This document shows positions 22,201 through 32,926 of a stretch of DNA of 64,000 bases, piece after piece. Within the stretch, counting starts at the first letter, position 1; each line of letters starts with the position of its first letter. The position numbers and the translations under genes were made by a program. The notes beneath the pieces are model-generated. The model saw only the letters and a program-made list of their open reading frames with translations. It ran no database searches and had not been told where the DNA came from. The DNA is from Perilla frutescens (taxonomy: Eukaryota; Streptophyta; Magnoliopsida; Lamiales; Lamiaceae). The stretch covers positions 45,873,588-45,937,587 of the forward strand of contig BRKX01000018.1 in the NCBI GenBank assembly GCA_026008535.1, given 5' to 3'.

Positions 22201-22960
22201 CCAAAGTATGCCTAATTATTTTTAGGCAGAAGTTGTATCTTGTTCAGTTGTTCAGTTTATGTGTTAAACAGATCTCCAACAAGAAGTCTCCAAGATGTTA
22301 CTCCTATGGAAGCATGGGGTGGTTATAAACCAAGTGTAAAACACTTGAAAGTGTTCGGTTCAGTTGCTTATGTTCACATTCCAGCACAAACAAGAACAAA
22401 GCTTGATGACCGAGGTGTGAAAACCATTTTTATTGGCTACAAGCGTGGTGGCTACAAGCTATATAATCCAGTCACGGAGAAGGTCATCCTAAGCAGAGAT
22501 GTGACATTTGCTGAAAATGAGGTGTGGAAATGGGATGGAGCAATAAATGATGACTCATACAGAGATGTATTTACTGATCTTGAAGAGATCACTGACGTTG
22601 TAACAGATCAAGAGTCTTCGCCACTTTCTATTCCCTCGGAAGGAGAGAGACCAAGGAGGCAACGCCAACAACCAATTGCATTACGCGATTTCGAGGTAAT
22701 ATCAGACAATGCAACTGATAATCATGGAAATTTTGTCCATTTTGCCATGTTTGTAGATAATGAACCTGTATGTTTTGAGCAAGCAAATAAAGACTCCAAG
22801 TGGGTGACTAGTGGGTGACTGCCATGGCCGAAGAAATAAATGCTATAGAAAGAAACAAAACATGGGAGCTTACTGATATTCCACAATGATATAAGGCCAT
22901 TGATGCGAAGTGGGTCTTTAAGATAAAAAGAAAGTCTGATGGCAAGATAGAAAAGCACAA
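22201..22960 (+). pseudogene. copia-2 integrase C-terminus and start of reverse transcriptase
   Basis: After a shift near 22230 the frame carries YVLNRSPTRSL, KVFGSVAYVHIP and TIFIGYKRGGYKLYNP, then a linker. At about 22799-22820 the word GTGGGTGACT is tandemly repeated, which introduces a stop where WVTAM is expected. A further stop at about 22886-22888 precedes KAIDAKWVFKIK. Confidence 0.8.
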
Positions 22961-24299
22961 GGCGCGCTTGGTGACGAAGGGATATGAGCAACGACCAGGT
23001 TATGACTATCAAGAGGTATTCTCTCTTGTTGCTCGAATTGAAACTGTCAGATTGATTATTGCTTTAGCTGCACAAAACCATTGGAAGATTCACCAAATGG
23101 ACGTAAAGTCGCCATTTTTACATGGTCCTTTGGAAGATAAAGTTTTTATCAAACAGCCTCCGGGATTTGTGAAGAAAGGAGGTGAAGGGAAAGTTTATAG
23201 GCTTAAGAAAGCACTATGGCCTTAAACAAGCGCCAAGTGCATTGATTCTTTCTTCAGCAAGACAGGTTTTGAAAAATGTCCGTCTGAGCACTCTTTGTAT
23301 GTCAAAGTTAATCGCTCTGGTGATATATTGTTGTTGTGCCTTTATGTTGATAATTTGGTTTTTACTAGCAATAATCATAAGATGATTTCAGAATTTAAAA
23401 GATCTATGATGAATGAGTATGAAATGACAAACCTCGGTCTGATGTCATACTATCTTGGAATAGAAATAATTCAAAGAGATGATGGCATTTTTATTTCCCA
23501 AAAGAAATATGTTGCTGATCTCTTAAAGAAGTTTCAGATGTTTGAGTGCAATCCTGTGAAAACTCCAGTGGAAGTTGGGACAAAATTGTCGAAGAATGAT
23601 AATGGAGATGCTGTTGGCTCAACAGATTTTAAGCAAACTGTTGGCAGCTTGAGATATCTCACATGTACAAGGCCTGATATCTCTTATGGAGTGGGTTTAA
23701 TTAGCAGGTTCATGGAATCTCCTCAGCAATCTCATATGCAAGTCGCCAAGAGAATCATGCGATACATAAAGGGAACATATGATCATGGCTTGTTTTATGC
23801 ATCAACTAATCATTTTGCTCTTGTAGGATACTCAGACAGTGATTGGGGAGGCGATTTAGATGATCGTAAGAGCACCTCAAGTTACTGTTTTACATTTGGA
23901 GATACAACTTGCTCATGGTCTTCGAAAAAACAATCAATTGTGGCACTTTCAAGCTACGAGGTGGAGTATGTTGCAGCTGTATCAAGTGCATGCTAAGGAA
24001 TCTGGTTACGCCAATTAATGAATCAGATTGGTTATCCACAAAGAGAGCCTATGAAGATTTTTGTCGATAATGTTTCTGCAATTAGTTTGGCCAAGAATCC
24101 AGTAATACATAGAAGAAGCAAGCATATTGACACTCGTTATCATTTTCTGAGAGATCAAGTTAGCAAAAAGGAGATAGAGTTGGAGTATTGCAAGTCTGAA
24201 GATCAAGTAGCAGACATTCTCACAAAACCTTTGAAGTATGACACATTCATCAAACTGAAGCAGAAGATGGGAATGTCTGGTTTATCAAATCTGGATTAA
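22961..24299 (+). pseudogene. copia-2 reverse transcriptase and RNase H, active site changed
   Basis: The RT proceeds with HKARLVTKGYEQRPGYDYQE and HQMDVKSPFLHG. A shift near 23222 splits LKKAL(Y)GLKQAP. The catalytic YVDD reads YVDN (about 23346-23357), so the second metal-binding Asp is lost. RNase H follows (TCTRPDISYGVGLISRFM; YSDSDWGGDLDDRKSTSSY; then ALSSYEVEY in place of ALSSxEAEY) with a stop at 23994-23996. The C-terminus reopens at 24018-24299. Confidence 0.88.
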
Positions 24300-24306
24300 A
24301 GGAGGG

Positions 24307-24583
24307 TGTTGTTCTGTAATCCCGATTCTTTGCTAGTTAGTTAGTAGAATATATTTTCTTTTATCTACAATCTTAATTTTGTTTTAGTTAGATCAAGTCT
24401 TATGTTTTTCAGTTAGTAGTTCCATGAAAGTAGGAATCTTAGCTTATTATAAATACGCTAGTTGTAATTGATTTTATAATGCAGAATTTTTCTCTTCCAT
24501 TAGAAATATAAAAGCTTTCTCTGCATATATAGATATATTGTCTTCTCCGGTTCTAAATTATTAAAAAAACAGTAGTTCCAACA
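24307..24583 (+). repeat. 3' LTR of copia-2
   Basis: Same family as 19964-20240, about 95% identical by eye. It ends TTCCAACA before ATAAT. Confidence 0.92.
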
Positions 24584-24588
24584 ATAAT

Positions 24589-25422
24589 TTCACTACCCAC
24601 TTAATGTTAATCTTGTCGTATAGACATAAGCTACCACTACATTGGATTTAATGCACCAAATGTTAGGCTTATGTTTTAATTGTGAAAAATCTTAAATCAT
24701 TTTTGTTGTAATTACTAGATCTGAATAGCTCGATATTCTATCCGTGTTCGTTCATGAAAGGTTTGTTTGAGATCGATTCGATAATCATATCAAATAAACT
24801 TGAACATAGTTTTATGTTAGATAAGATTTAAAGTACAGTTCAAACTCGAGCCCGATAAGAAAAAATTGAGCAATCACATCAAACTACTTAAGCTCGACGC
24901 GTGTTCGTCTTAATAGATAATCAAACAAGCTCAAACTATCAAACATACATTTTAAAGCTCGATATTGTTTCAAAAGAAACTACAACATATGTATGCTCGA
25001 ACTCGACTCATTTACCGCCCTAAGGACAATTAACTGATTTAACTCATTGTGTAGCTAATATTCTTTCAAACAATGTTGTGTAACGCTAGTAATATAAAAT
25101 ATTAAAAATCCTTCACCATTGATAGTTGTTCCATAACCGAATATAAATAATTGTTCTCCAACAAATGAACTAAACAAGCCCAATCAAGAATATTGAAAAA
25201 ATAAAGGCATTGTTTAGGTAAACGTCGAAATTAATCACACATTAGCCGCTAATATCAAACAAAATCACAAAAAATGGGGGGAAAAGGCTACATTAAGATA
25301 TATATATTTTTCAATTCGTAAAATATCTTTAGCAAGTAATTAACGAGTAAACACAAACGACAGAGCATCTAAACGTAATTAGTTCCCCTAATTCGAAACC
25401 AACGACCCCAAATCTGGCAAAC
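24589..25422. other. spacer with 'ctcga' words, no gene
   Basis: Around 24730-25015 the words AGCTCGATATTCTATCC, CAAACTCGAGCCCG, AAGCTCGACGCG, AAGCTCGATATTG and GCTCGAACTCGACTC recur, in the manner of a degenerate non-autonomous DNA transposon. No open frame of interest. Confidence 0.35.
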
Positions 25423-25617
25423 CTAATCATCGGTTTTCTCTTCATCTTCGTCGGCGAGGCGCGGCACCTCAGCAGCAACGTCATCGGGGTCGGAGTCGTT
25501 CATGGCGGAGCGCGCCTTCACGAGCCACGGCTTCAGCGCCATCTCGATCGCCAGCCAGCCGAAAGCCAACGCTCCGAATACGATCGCAGCCGATTTCGCT
25601 GAGTTTTGCTTCGCCAT
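25423..25617 (-). CDS. OEP7: chloroplast outer envelope membrane protein 7-like
   Basis: A 64-aa protein. Residues 8-27 form one hydrophobic span (AAIVFGALAFGWLAIEMALK), followed by a positively charged KPWLVKAR stretch and then a Ser/Asp/Glu-rich acidic tail. This matches the plant OEP7 / spinach E6.7 family: signal-anchored proteins with one membrane span, inserted into the plastid outer envelope from the cytosol without a cleaved transit peptide. The phrase FGWLAIEMALKPWL is close to the conserved family core, and the length is typical. The start is the first ATG downstream of a GA-rich 5' leader. A TATATAAA box lies 80-90 bp upstream. No intron. The molecular role is not established beyond being a model for outer-envelope targeting. 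A small TOM-like protein is less likely given the motif match. Confidence 0.85.
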   Translation of the reverse strand: MAKQNSAKSAAIVFGALAFGWLAIEMALKPWLVKARSAMNDSDPDDVAAEVPRLADEDEEKTDD

Positions 25618-25690
25618 TTCCGATTTCTCCGGAGAGAGAGAGATAGAGCTGGGTTTAGGGATGTGGGGGTTTATTGTTATTTCTATTGGA

Positions 25691-25707
25691 ATTAGGGTTT
25701 ATATAGC
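25691..25707 (-). promoter_or_regulatory. TATA box overlapping a telobox, OEP7 promoter
   Basis: The minus strand reads TATATAAACCCTAAT: a TATA box (25698-25705) running directly into AAACCCTAA, the plant telobox common in promoters of highly expressed housekeeping genes. It lies about 80 bp upstream of the ATG. Confidence 0.65.
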
Positions 25708-26559
25708 AAAATTGTTTTCTTGAGAGAGAAAAAAAGTAAAAATTGGGTTTGAAATTTGGGGAAGGGGCATCCCAAGTTAACCACTGCTCTAAGTTAGGGA
25801 AACTAGTGAAAGCTACAATTTTTTGTATTTATTTATTATATTTGAATTTTGTATTATATTTACCAACAACATTCCAAATTTTCGATACATTGATATTCAT
25901 ATCATGTATAAAAATAAAAAATGTTTGTGCATAGATATGGAAATTAAATTAATTGGAAAATTGTGACAGTGGCTCTATCAATTTAGTGCGACTATCAGAA
26001 GTCTTTTTTTTTTTTGGAACTATAGAGAAAAGATAAATTGTACTAAAAATATTCAATATAAGAAATTTTTTATTTACTTTTTTCTTTTGTGAACCATACT
26101 ATAAGAAATCTTGTTGCATAAGAAAGTGTCATTTTCTAGTCTACGAATGAATTTTGGCCATTTGCATTTAGTCTAATCTATTTTTTTGGTTGACTACAAT
26201 AATTTATAAAAGAGACTATTATGCCATACACGATACTCATATACGAATCAAAACATAATTTAACATCAATAAAATTATAAATATGTCACCGCATATGAAC
26301 TTCAATCCATATACGAGAGAGAGAGAGCGAGAGGAGAGAGAAAGAAAGTTAAGTAAAGCTCCCAGAAGAGTTGATAAACAAGGAACTGCTTCAACCAACA
26401 CACATTAACAAAGAAAAAGAATTTGCAAGAATGTTTACATAAAAGGTTCTATTAATGTTATAACTCCAGTATGGTTGCAAGGTAAACGTACGATCTTTCC
26501 CTCAGTACAGATGTCTACATAACCGAGTCATACAAAAATTCAGATGATGGGGACCTTGT
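25708..26559. other. spacer between OEP7 and SmD1, including SmD1 3' region
   Basis: AT-rich with a GA repeat at about 26313-26345. The part just left of 26560 is the likely 3' UTR of SmD1. No other gene seen. Confidence 0.5.
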
Positions 26560-28862
26560 CTAACGACCTCGACCACGACCACGGCCACGACCCCGGCCCC
26601 GGCCACGTCCCACAGGTCTCCCTGAAATGGCAGTTTACAAGACATCAGATACAACTGGAGGTACGTCCATAAAAAAAAAACTGTAAAGAAGCTAAGTTGA
26701 ATTATCACTGTACCAGCAGTTGGCTTCTTTGGCTTGACCCTAGGCGTCTCCTCCACCAGCAACGTCTCAAGATTTAAACTGTCAGGAAGTATGTAATACC
26801 GAATATTGTTACCCCTTACGCTTAGGTGATCCATTGTCACAGGGTTCTTTCCCTTCAACGTTAGTTTTACAGACTTGAGATGCGTGTTCATGCTGATATC
26901 AACCCCTGTAAAAGACGGAGCCAAGTAAGAAAATTCAGTTCAAATTGCTGCATCCCACATATCTTAACATCGGCAATCTGCTGAAAATCGCAGTCATAGA
27001 ATCTACGAAAACTATTCTTTGCTCATTAATCTTCCAACTTACGTGGTGTGAAAGCAATTATATTTCAGAGCAGAACCAATGCCCATTTTGCATGCTCTGT
27101 TTTGATAAAGCAAAAACTATGTCCTAGACTCCTAGTCTTTTACATTTTTTTTAAAAAGGCGCATGTACAGGTGACAATTGGCAACTAAACACAATACACA
27201 AATCTGACATTTTCCCCATTTCCTAATAAAATAAGCATCGAGACAATGAGTCTCACCATTGCTCTTCTGCTACATATGCAACAACATAGTCACCCTCATT
27301 GTAGCCATGTCACCCATCATCAAGTGTCCATATAGTTAGTGCAGTTCTTGCATATACACTCACGTAATCAGTAAATCAAGATTTCTTAACCAAAACAAAG
27401 AACCCACCAACTTTGCCTCCCCAAAATTGTCATTGATAATGCAATAACTCAACACCTTCCACTAATAGATGCCATATAGAACATGACTGCGGAGATCAAA
27501 TGCATGAGCCTAATCCCATGCTATCAGTTTACACTTTTTGTGGATTATGGTTTAGAATTGTTGACAAGCAACATTGCTAGATGGCTAAAACAACATTAAT
27601 AGAAGGCACAAGATATAATGGTTGTTGGGATAGCGTATCTCATGGCTTACACCCCAAAGGAAAGGGCCGAAAGGCCTCATATCATAAAATATGTCATTGC
27701 TTGTTGGCACGATTGATGGTGGGACCTCACTAAGAGGCAACAAAAGCAGCACTTCCCTATTTGAATTCCTAAAATGTTGTTTAAAAGAGCAATGAAAAGT
27801 ACATCTCATTAGAATAAACTTTGGAACATAACATTATAGGGTCAAAAAATGAGCTTTTGCCTCTACATTACTGAAGAAAATTTTACACATTTGGGTTTGA
27901 ACAAACTAATTTAGTTACACTTACAGGGCCTATATTAATTTTCTGTATTGGAAAATACTTTCATCCATAAACATGTAAAATGGGCCTCAGTGAAGGTGAA
28001 ATATAAAAACAAAATTCTAGTCCCTGCATGATCGTTTAAAAGCCATGCACGTCGGCACTTAATTCTAGTACTCGCATGATGCTGTATCCCCCAAATGACA
28101 CAAGCGGTCCTGTTGAAAGCTTAAATGTAAATAAGATAGAAAATGGAACTTATGGATAGGCCAAACAGCAAGAACACTTACTCAGAACAAAATCCCAAGT
28201 CCCAACCCCTAAAAAAGTAGTAATTCATGGTGTATTTCACAATATAGCTACTCATCAGTTCTGATATAATGATACTATCACTATCCAACACCTAAAAAAA
28301 AGCATTTCCACTCTCAACAACAGAAAATCACCAACAAAACTCCTATTCGCAATTACTCCGAAGTAATTGCCCACTATCCATTCAGTCTAAAACACAAAAT
28401 TAGTAGCTTCAGGCCTAAAAAGCGGCCAAAAGTCCAATATCTCACATTTAAGTAGGATCTCCTTCCTTCCAACTACAGGCATGGTGCGACTCCGCGCTTA
28501 AAACTCATATACAGACAAAATTAGGCATCCCCAGGAATCATACATACTACTGCCATTTTTCTTCTTTTGAGAAACTCACTCAACAAACCAAAATTTCGTA
28601 AAATACGCACATACACACACACAGAGATAAAAACCACTGACGAAAAGAAACGGAAGTACGAAATGGAAAGAACCTGTGATTGTTCCGTGAACAATGGTGC
28701 CATTCTTGAGTTCAATCGACACAGTCTCATTGTTCAATTTCATCAAGAATCTGTTCAAAAAGCCGACAGAAAAGAGGAAAAAATCGTAAATTCACTACGA
28801 AAATAGGAAAAACGACAACACTAACGGAATGAAGAGAGAGAAACAAACCTGACGAGCTTCAT
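26560..28862 (-). CDS. SmD1: small nuclear ribonucleoprotein SmD1, four exons
   Basis: Exons (minus strand): 28862-28849, 28750-28674, 26905-26714 and 26621-26560, joined in frame to 114 aa plus stop, against about 115-116 aa in plants. Every junction is GT-AG. Exon 1 is only 14 nt (MKLV plus part of R). The Sm1 motif is in exon 2 (ETVSIELKNGTIVHGTITG) and continues in exon 3 with VDISMNTHLK. The Sm2 motif is in exon 3 (HLSVRGNNIRYYILPD). The tail is a (GR)n repeat, GRGRGRGRGRGRGR, the substrate of arginine dimethylation in this family. SmD1 is one of seven proteins in the ring around U1, U2, U4 and U5 snRNAs and acts in the spliceosome; plant SmD1 also affects RNA silencing. Intron 2 is 1.77 kb, introns 1 and 3 are 98 and 92 bp. 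No lesion seen. Confidence 0.95.
26906..28673 (-). other. long intron 2 of SmD1
   Basis: 1768-bp intron bounded by GTTCTTTCC (donor) and TTTTACAG (acceptor). AT-rich, with no repeat or hidden gene that I can support; the open frames within it are chance. Confidence 0.85.
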
Positions 28863-28886
28863 TGTTGCAGTGGAGAAATGGCGAAG

Positions 28887-28895
28887 CTAGGGTTT
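28887..28895 (-). promoter_or_regulatory. telobox in the SmD1 leader
   Basis: The minus strand reads AAACCCTAG about 25 bp upstream of the ATG. Teloboxes are common in genes for ribosome and RNA-processing proteins. Confidence 0.6.
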
Positions 28896-29034
28896 GTGTT
28901 GAGCAGAAGCAGCAACAGAGAGAAACGAAGACCTCTGTTGAAGGAGAGGGTTTTAGTTTTTCGAGCATTCGTCAAATTATTATTGGCACATTTTGACGTG
29001 CCTGACGACGTCGTATTGTCGCTCACATTAGACT

Positions 29035-29051
29035 TGGGCCTTTTTTGGGCC
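29035..29051 (-). promoter_or_regulatory. two site II (TGGGCC) elements in the SmD1 promoter
   Basis: TGGGCC occurs at 29035-29040 and 29046-29051, about 175-190 bp upstream of the SmD1 ATG. Site II motifs bound by TCP factors together with a telobox are a known pairing in plant housekeeping promoters. Confidence 0.6.
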
Positions 29052-29096
29052 TTTTTTTTTCACTATAGCCCATAGTTAATTAAATATTTGAAAGAG

Positions 29097-29133
<37 letters not shown>

Positions 29134-30225
29134 ACAAATATAACCCCCAATTTTTTTTATAATTAAAAGGGAAAAGAAGATAACAATAAATTAATCGAGA
29201 CTATGCCATAAAAACCATATGACACGTATAAAATTAGAAAATAATAGAGAATTGACCTAAAAGATAGAAAAATGAATAGCATCATATAATTACTTATGAA
29301 AAAAATGAAGAAACAAATTAGATGGAAATTTTGTCACAAAAAATTAACAATAAAAAGATATAATATTTAATCTAATAAAATTTTCTTAGACACTTGAAAT
29401 TATAGAAGACTCGCTACAATGTTAGTACACTGATATTCATGGAAACTTTGAAATTACAAATAAAATAAGAAAAAAAATACAATGAAAAAATAAATTTAAT
29501 GTTTGTGTTTATTTGTTTTGAATTTTTCTTTATTTTATTATGAAAACATGGGGACTACTACTTTTTGTTTTTATTTAAATACCGTTCATCAAAATTTGTA
29601 ACTTGTAAAATATTCATTCGTAACAATATTTATAAAATATCAAAGAACTAAATTCATTAAAACTACTATAGGATATGATCAATTATTAACGAAAATCTAG
29701 TTCTACATTTCTAATGTGAATTCTCACTTTGTTCTCTCATTTTATATATATTTCTCGTCAACTTGCAATATAGGCTATAATATATATTGGATTGAATCAT
29801 CTGCTACATTTTGTGCAACACTTTATACTACATATTTAAAAATATTGATTTTTAGTTCATTTTTTCTTCGATTCCAATTGATTGTAATTTAATTTTACAC
29901 TTGTTAATTATGGTTCATTCCCTCTAATTAGGGAAAAATTAATTATATACCCTAATTGAGAAAAAGTGAATCATAATTAATAAGTATAAAATTAAAATAA
30001 AGCATATAATCAATTTAAATCGAAAAAAAAAATGGAATAAAAATCAATACCACAAATCACACAACTATATAGTTAAAACCAGCTAGCTAGCACATTAATT
30101 TCATTCAACTACTCATCTTATTCATCACACCGATTCACACATACATACACACGTATGTATATGTATATATATAAAAGATGATAACTCATTTATTTTATAA
30201 AAAAATATACAGATATTTGAATTCT
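29052..30225. other. AT-rich spacer, (TA)n repeat, no gene
   Basis: A (TA)15-type microsatellite lies at about 29101-29131. The stretch 29880-30000 carries AATTGATTGTAATTTAATTTTACAC, the reverse of words at 29950-30020, so a small foldback element is possible. The last ~50 bp are the 3' flank of the GIP-like gene. Confidence 0.45.
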
Positions 30226-31536
30226 CTACGCATTGGAAGTGAAGTTGAAGTTAGCACACGTAGTTTGCCGGCCCAACAGCGTGCTACTGAATCCCAACCT
30301 CGACGCCGCCAAATCAAACTGCAGCAGATTGTCTTCAAACTGATGAGCGCCGATCACCACGGCGGTTCTCGGATTCGCTCCGCCGTCCAAGAACGCGAGG
30401 CACAGAACGTCGTCGTTCACGTAAACCATGGAGTTGGACCCCGTGATCGTCCACACCGCGTTCTGCCCCTGCAGCACGAGGTCGATGTTGGGCACGCCCG
30501 GCCCGACCCTCGTGCTGCCGACGCTGCCGCTGTCGTAGCAGACCTCGAAGGGCGCTACGGCGGCGGCGCGGCGGATGCCGGAGGTGGCTTGGATGAACGC
30601 GGCCGTGAATGCTCGGTAGATGGAGGTCTCGAGAAGAGTGTATTGATTGACGGTGCTGATTTTGGTGCCGCCGTTGCCCTCGCCGTCGATGGTGAGGAGG
30701 GTGGTGTTGATCGAGATCGGGCTGTTGTTGATCCTTATAGAGTTGATTTTGATGAAGTACTCGGTGGAGGCCTCTCCCTGAGAGAACGCCCCCGCCGTGC
30801 TGACCGGGTTGATGAACAAAGGCGTGTAGGCGAGCGACGCGGAGGCGTCGAAGGGTTCCGGTACGTGGAGGAAGTTGTACGGGCCGTCGCCGAAGAATAT
30901 AACTCCGTTGGAAGAGGTGGAAGCCGACAAGCATACGGCGAATTTGCGACGGAAACTAAAAGCCGCGGAAAATAGCGACGGAATCCCAATTCGGGCCCTA
31001 CCGAGGCCCGCTAGGCCTGTCGCTCCGCTAGCCAGCCCTTGGAGTAGAAATGTCGGTGCGCACGCGAATAGGAATCTAGGCACGGTGGCCACCCGACCCG
31101 GATTCGACCCGTCGGTTGATTGGACCGATACGACGTCCTCAGCCAGCTCGCCGCCTGTGGCTGTACGGGTGAAAGGGTTGTCGGGACTCACGCCGCAGGT
31201 GTTGTTGTTGCATCCGGGCCGAGGCCCGTTGAAGCAGTCCCCACATCCTGTTGATCCGGCCAATGAGCATTGGGCAGACCGACAGCGTGCGGGCCTGTAC
31301 GTGGACGACACATAATTGCTCTCGCAATCAACCCACAAGTATTGACCTCCGAGATGAACAACGAGATTTACGGGTACCAAAGGGGTCCGTTGATTGATTA
31401 CCGTAACGTATTGTTGAGTGGAAGCATCTTTCCGAACGGGAAGAACTAGGGCTCGTGGTCGGAATGAAGGTTGGGCGTAGGAAATTGAGATTATTAGGAG
31501 TAAGGATGTGACAAATAATTGAAGAGAATATGCCAT
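30226..31536 (-). CDS. GIP / basic 7S globulin-like protein, pepsin fold without catalytic aspartates
   Basis: 436 aa, intronless. Residues 1-21 are a signal peptide (hydrophobic core FVTSLLLIISISYA). The body follows plant EDGP, basic 7S globulin and xylanase-inhibitor proteins: LVVHLGGQYLWVDC where pepsins have the first DTG, a Cys-rich insert (CRSAQCSLAGSTGCGDCFNG), TRTATGGELAEDVV, CAPTFLLQGLASGATGLAGLG, and TKISTVNQYTLLETSIY where pepsins have the second DTG. Both active-site aspartates are replaced (H and S), so it should not be a protease. Family members are secreted to the cell wall and several inhibit microbial xylanases or xyloglucanases, or bind peptides. N-glycosylation sites occur (NNT, NTT, NFT). 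The gene is clearly more GC-rich than its surroundings. The long plus-strand open frame over the same bases is antisense shadow. The exact inhibitor target cannot be told from sequence. Confidence 0.9.
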   Translation of the reverse strand: MAYSLQLFVTSLLLIISISYAQPSFRPRALVLPVRKDASTQQYVTVINQRTPLVPVNLVVHLGGQYLWVDCESNYVSSTYRPARCRSAQCSLAGSTGCGDCFNGPRPGCNNNTCGVSPDNPFTRTATGGELAEDVVSVQSTDGSNPGRVATVPRFLFACAPTFLLQGLASGATGLAGLGRARIGIPSLFSAAFSFRRKFAVCLSASTSSNGVIFFGDGPYNFLHVPEPFDASASLAYTPLFINPVSTAGAFSQGEASTEYFIKINSIRINNSPISINTTLLTIDGEGNGGTKISTVNQYTLLETSIYRAFTAAFIQATSGIRRAAAVAPFEVCYDSGSVGSTRVGPGVPNIDLVLQGQNAVWTITGSNSMVYVNDDVLCLAFLDGGANPRTAVVIGAHQFEDNLLQFDLAASRLGFSSTLLGRQTTCANFNFTSNA

Positions 31537-31595
31537 GGTGTATTAGTGGGAGTGGATGGAAAATAATGTGTATGGAATTAATGGTTTGTTACTTG

Positions 31596-31603
31596 TATTT
31601 ATA
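31596..31603 (-). promoter_or_regulatory. TATA box of the GIP-like gene
   Basis: The minus strand reads CTATAAATAC about 60 bp upstream of the ATG at 31536. Confidence 0.7.
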
Positions 31604-31609
31604 GGTTAC

Positions 31610-32332
31610 TTGAGCATCTTGGTTTAGTTGAGATAAGCATTATTTTTTGCGAGTTAATGTCAATTTATGACAACTCACTTATCTAGAAAGATGAAGATTT
31701 GACATTGGACTATTGAATGAATTAAATACTATATGATATATATATAGATGTCAATTATCAGCCGACAAAACTTAAAGAGAGAGAATACATCATGCATAAC
31801 GGAAATGATTATGATTTGAAACAGCTCGATTAATTAGAAATATAATTAAATCATGTATTACTATAGACTTATATGTTCGGTAAAAGCAATGATAAAATTG
31901 AAACATATTGTAAAATATATGGGAATCTGTTTTTATATATCTTAGTATGTATAGTTGAGATGTGGTTAAAGTTCAACTTAGTGATTGAATAATTACTATA
32001 CTCTAAAAGTGATTATGCATAATCTTTATTCTTAGCTATTGATTTAAATAAAATATGTCTTAATAATGGCGACTTTTGGCTATTTTCTAAAAGCATAGTT
32101 TTGACCACATTTCAATAATTAGATACGTAGGTCTTTTTTTGGCTGAATTTGTATTTCACCGTCTAAAATGTCGTTATTTTAAAATAAAATAAAGTAAAAT
32201 TATTCATGCTCTATTTTTATTTTTTTAGGTTTGACACCGTATTCTATCTCAACATTCAATAAATAATAATTTAACACTTAAATTTTTAATATTTTTTCAA
32301 TTCTATTATGCGCCTTTTTCTAGCAATAAATT
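31610..32332. other. AT-rich spacer upstream of the GIP-like gene
   Basis: No gene seen. Probably contains the distal promoter of the minus-strand gene at its left side. Confidence 0.45.
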
Positions 32333-32570
32333 AAAAAACGACGTCATTGTTCCCTTGGGGATGATCTAGTGATGGGGTGGTATTATCTTAAGGCCAAATG
32401 TCTCAAGTTCCATTCACACTATCAATACCCTGTCACACCTGACCTGCCAAGTGTTGTTTACCTCTCTTATATGGTTTGCAAGCTATTACACAGGGGCGAA
32501 ATTTACCCAGTACGCATTTCGGTAGCTGATGCAGATTACCCTCGACAACAACAAAAAAAACGACGTCATT
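32333..32570 (+). mobile_element. tRNA-derived SINE with a 16-bp target duplication
   Basis: The body at about 32349-32552 is bracketed by AAAAAACGACGTCATT at 32333-32348 and 32555-32570. It starts GTTCCCTTGGGGATGATCTAG with an A-box-like TGATCTAGTGATGG, then a B-box-like AAGTTCCATTCACAC about 45 bp later, and ends in an AC/A-rich tail (CAACAACAAAAAAAA). Long direct repeats plus an A-rich tail are the mark of LINE-assisted insertion. A plus-strand open frame across it is meaningless. Confidence 0.8.
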
Positions 32571-32800
32571 TTCATCATACTTGGAAATATATGATATTTC
32601 CTAGTAATTTCTCATTCATATAAAGAAATAATACCAAAGAATCCGATTATCCATGTCACAATCTATGTAGATTGCAGGATAGAATTGAAAAAAATAAATT
32701 AAAATGTAAACTATGATTTATCGAACGCTGGCAAAGTATTGAAAAATTGACGATAATTTGAGATAGAATATGATATCAACCCTTTACTTTGATATAAACT
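32571..32800. other. AT-rich spacer
   Basis: Nothing recognised. Confidence 0.4.
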
Positions 32801-32926
32801 TATGCGAGACGGTTTTACACGTTAAAATTCATATTTATTAGCACATTTGTAATTTATGTACGTGTTTGATTATGTGTGAATTCAAAATTTGACCCGTCTC
32901 TTTATAAAACGGTCTCACACAACTCT
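32801..32926. mobile_element. short foldback MITE (GAGACGG termini)
   Basis: TTATGCGAGACGGTTTTACAC on the left and TATAAAACGGTCTCACACAAC on the right are imperfect inverted copies 125 bp apart. The centre is AT-rich and non-coding. Confidence 0.5.

Larger units (their letters stand above)
19964..24583 (+). mobile_element. Ty1/copia retrotransposon (copia-2), decayed
   Basis: 4.62 kb, plus strand. LTRs of 277 bp (19964-20240 and 24307-24583), a primer-binding site and a purine tract AAAGGAGGG before the 3' LTR. The target duplication ATAAT is perfect (19959-19963 and 24584-24588). The LTRs differ at roughly fourteen sites, so it is older than copia-1. The polyprotein is broken by many stops and shifts. 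Confidence 0.95.

Noticed and set aside
26502..26924. 140-codon minus-strand frame as a separate gene
   Set aside because: It is exon 3 of SmD1 read through intron 3 and the wrong frame of exon 4; proper splicing gives the conserved GR-rich tail.
28576..28758. 60-codon minus-strand frame as a small protein
   Set aside because: It is SmD1 exon 2 read into intron 2.
30178..30975. 265-codon plus-strand frame, Arg/Gly/Val-rich
   Set aside because: Antisense to the GC-rich GIP-like gene; no family resemblance and composition explained by the codons of the other strand.
32369..32623. 84-codon plus-strand frame
   Set aside because: It runs across the SINE body and its target duplication.
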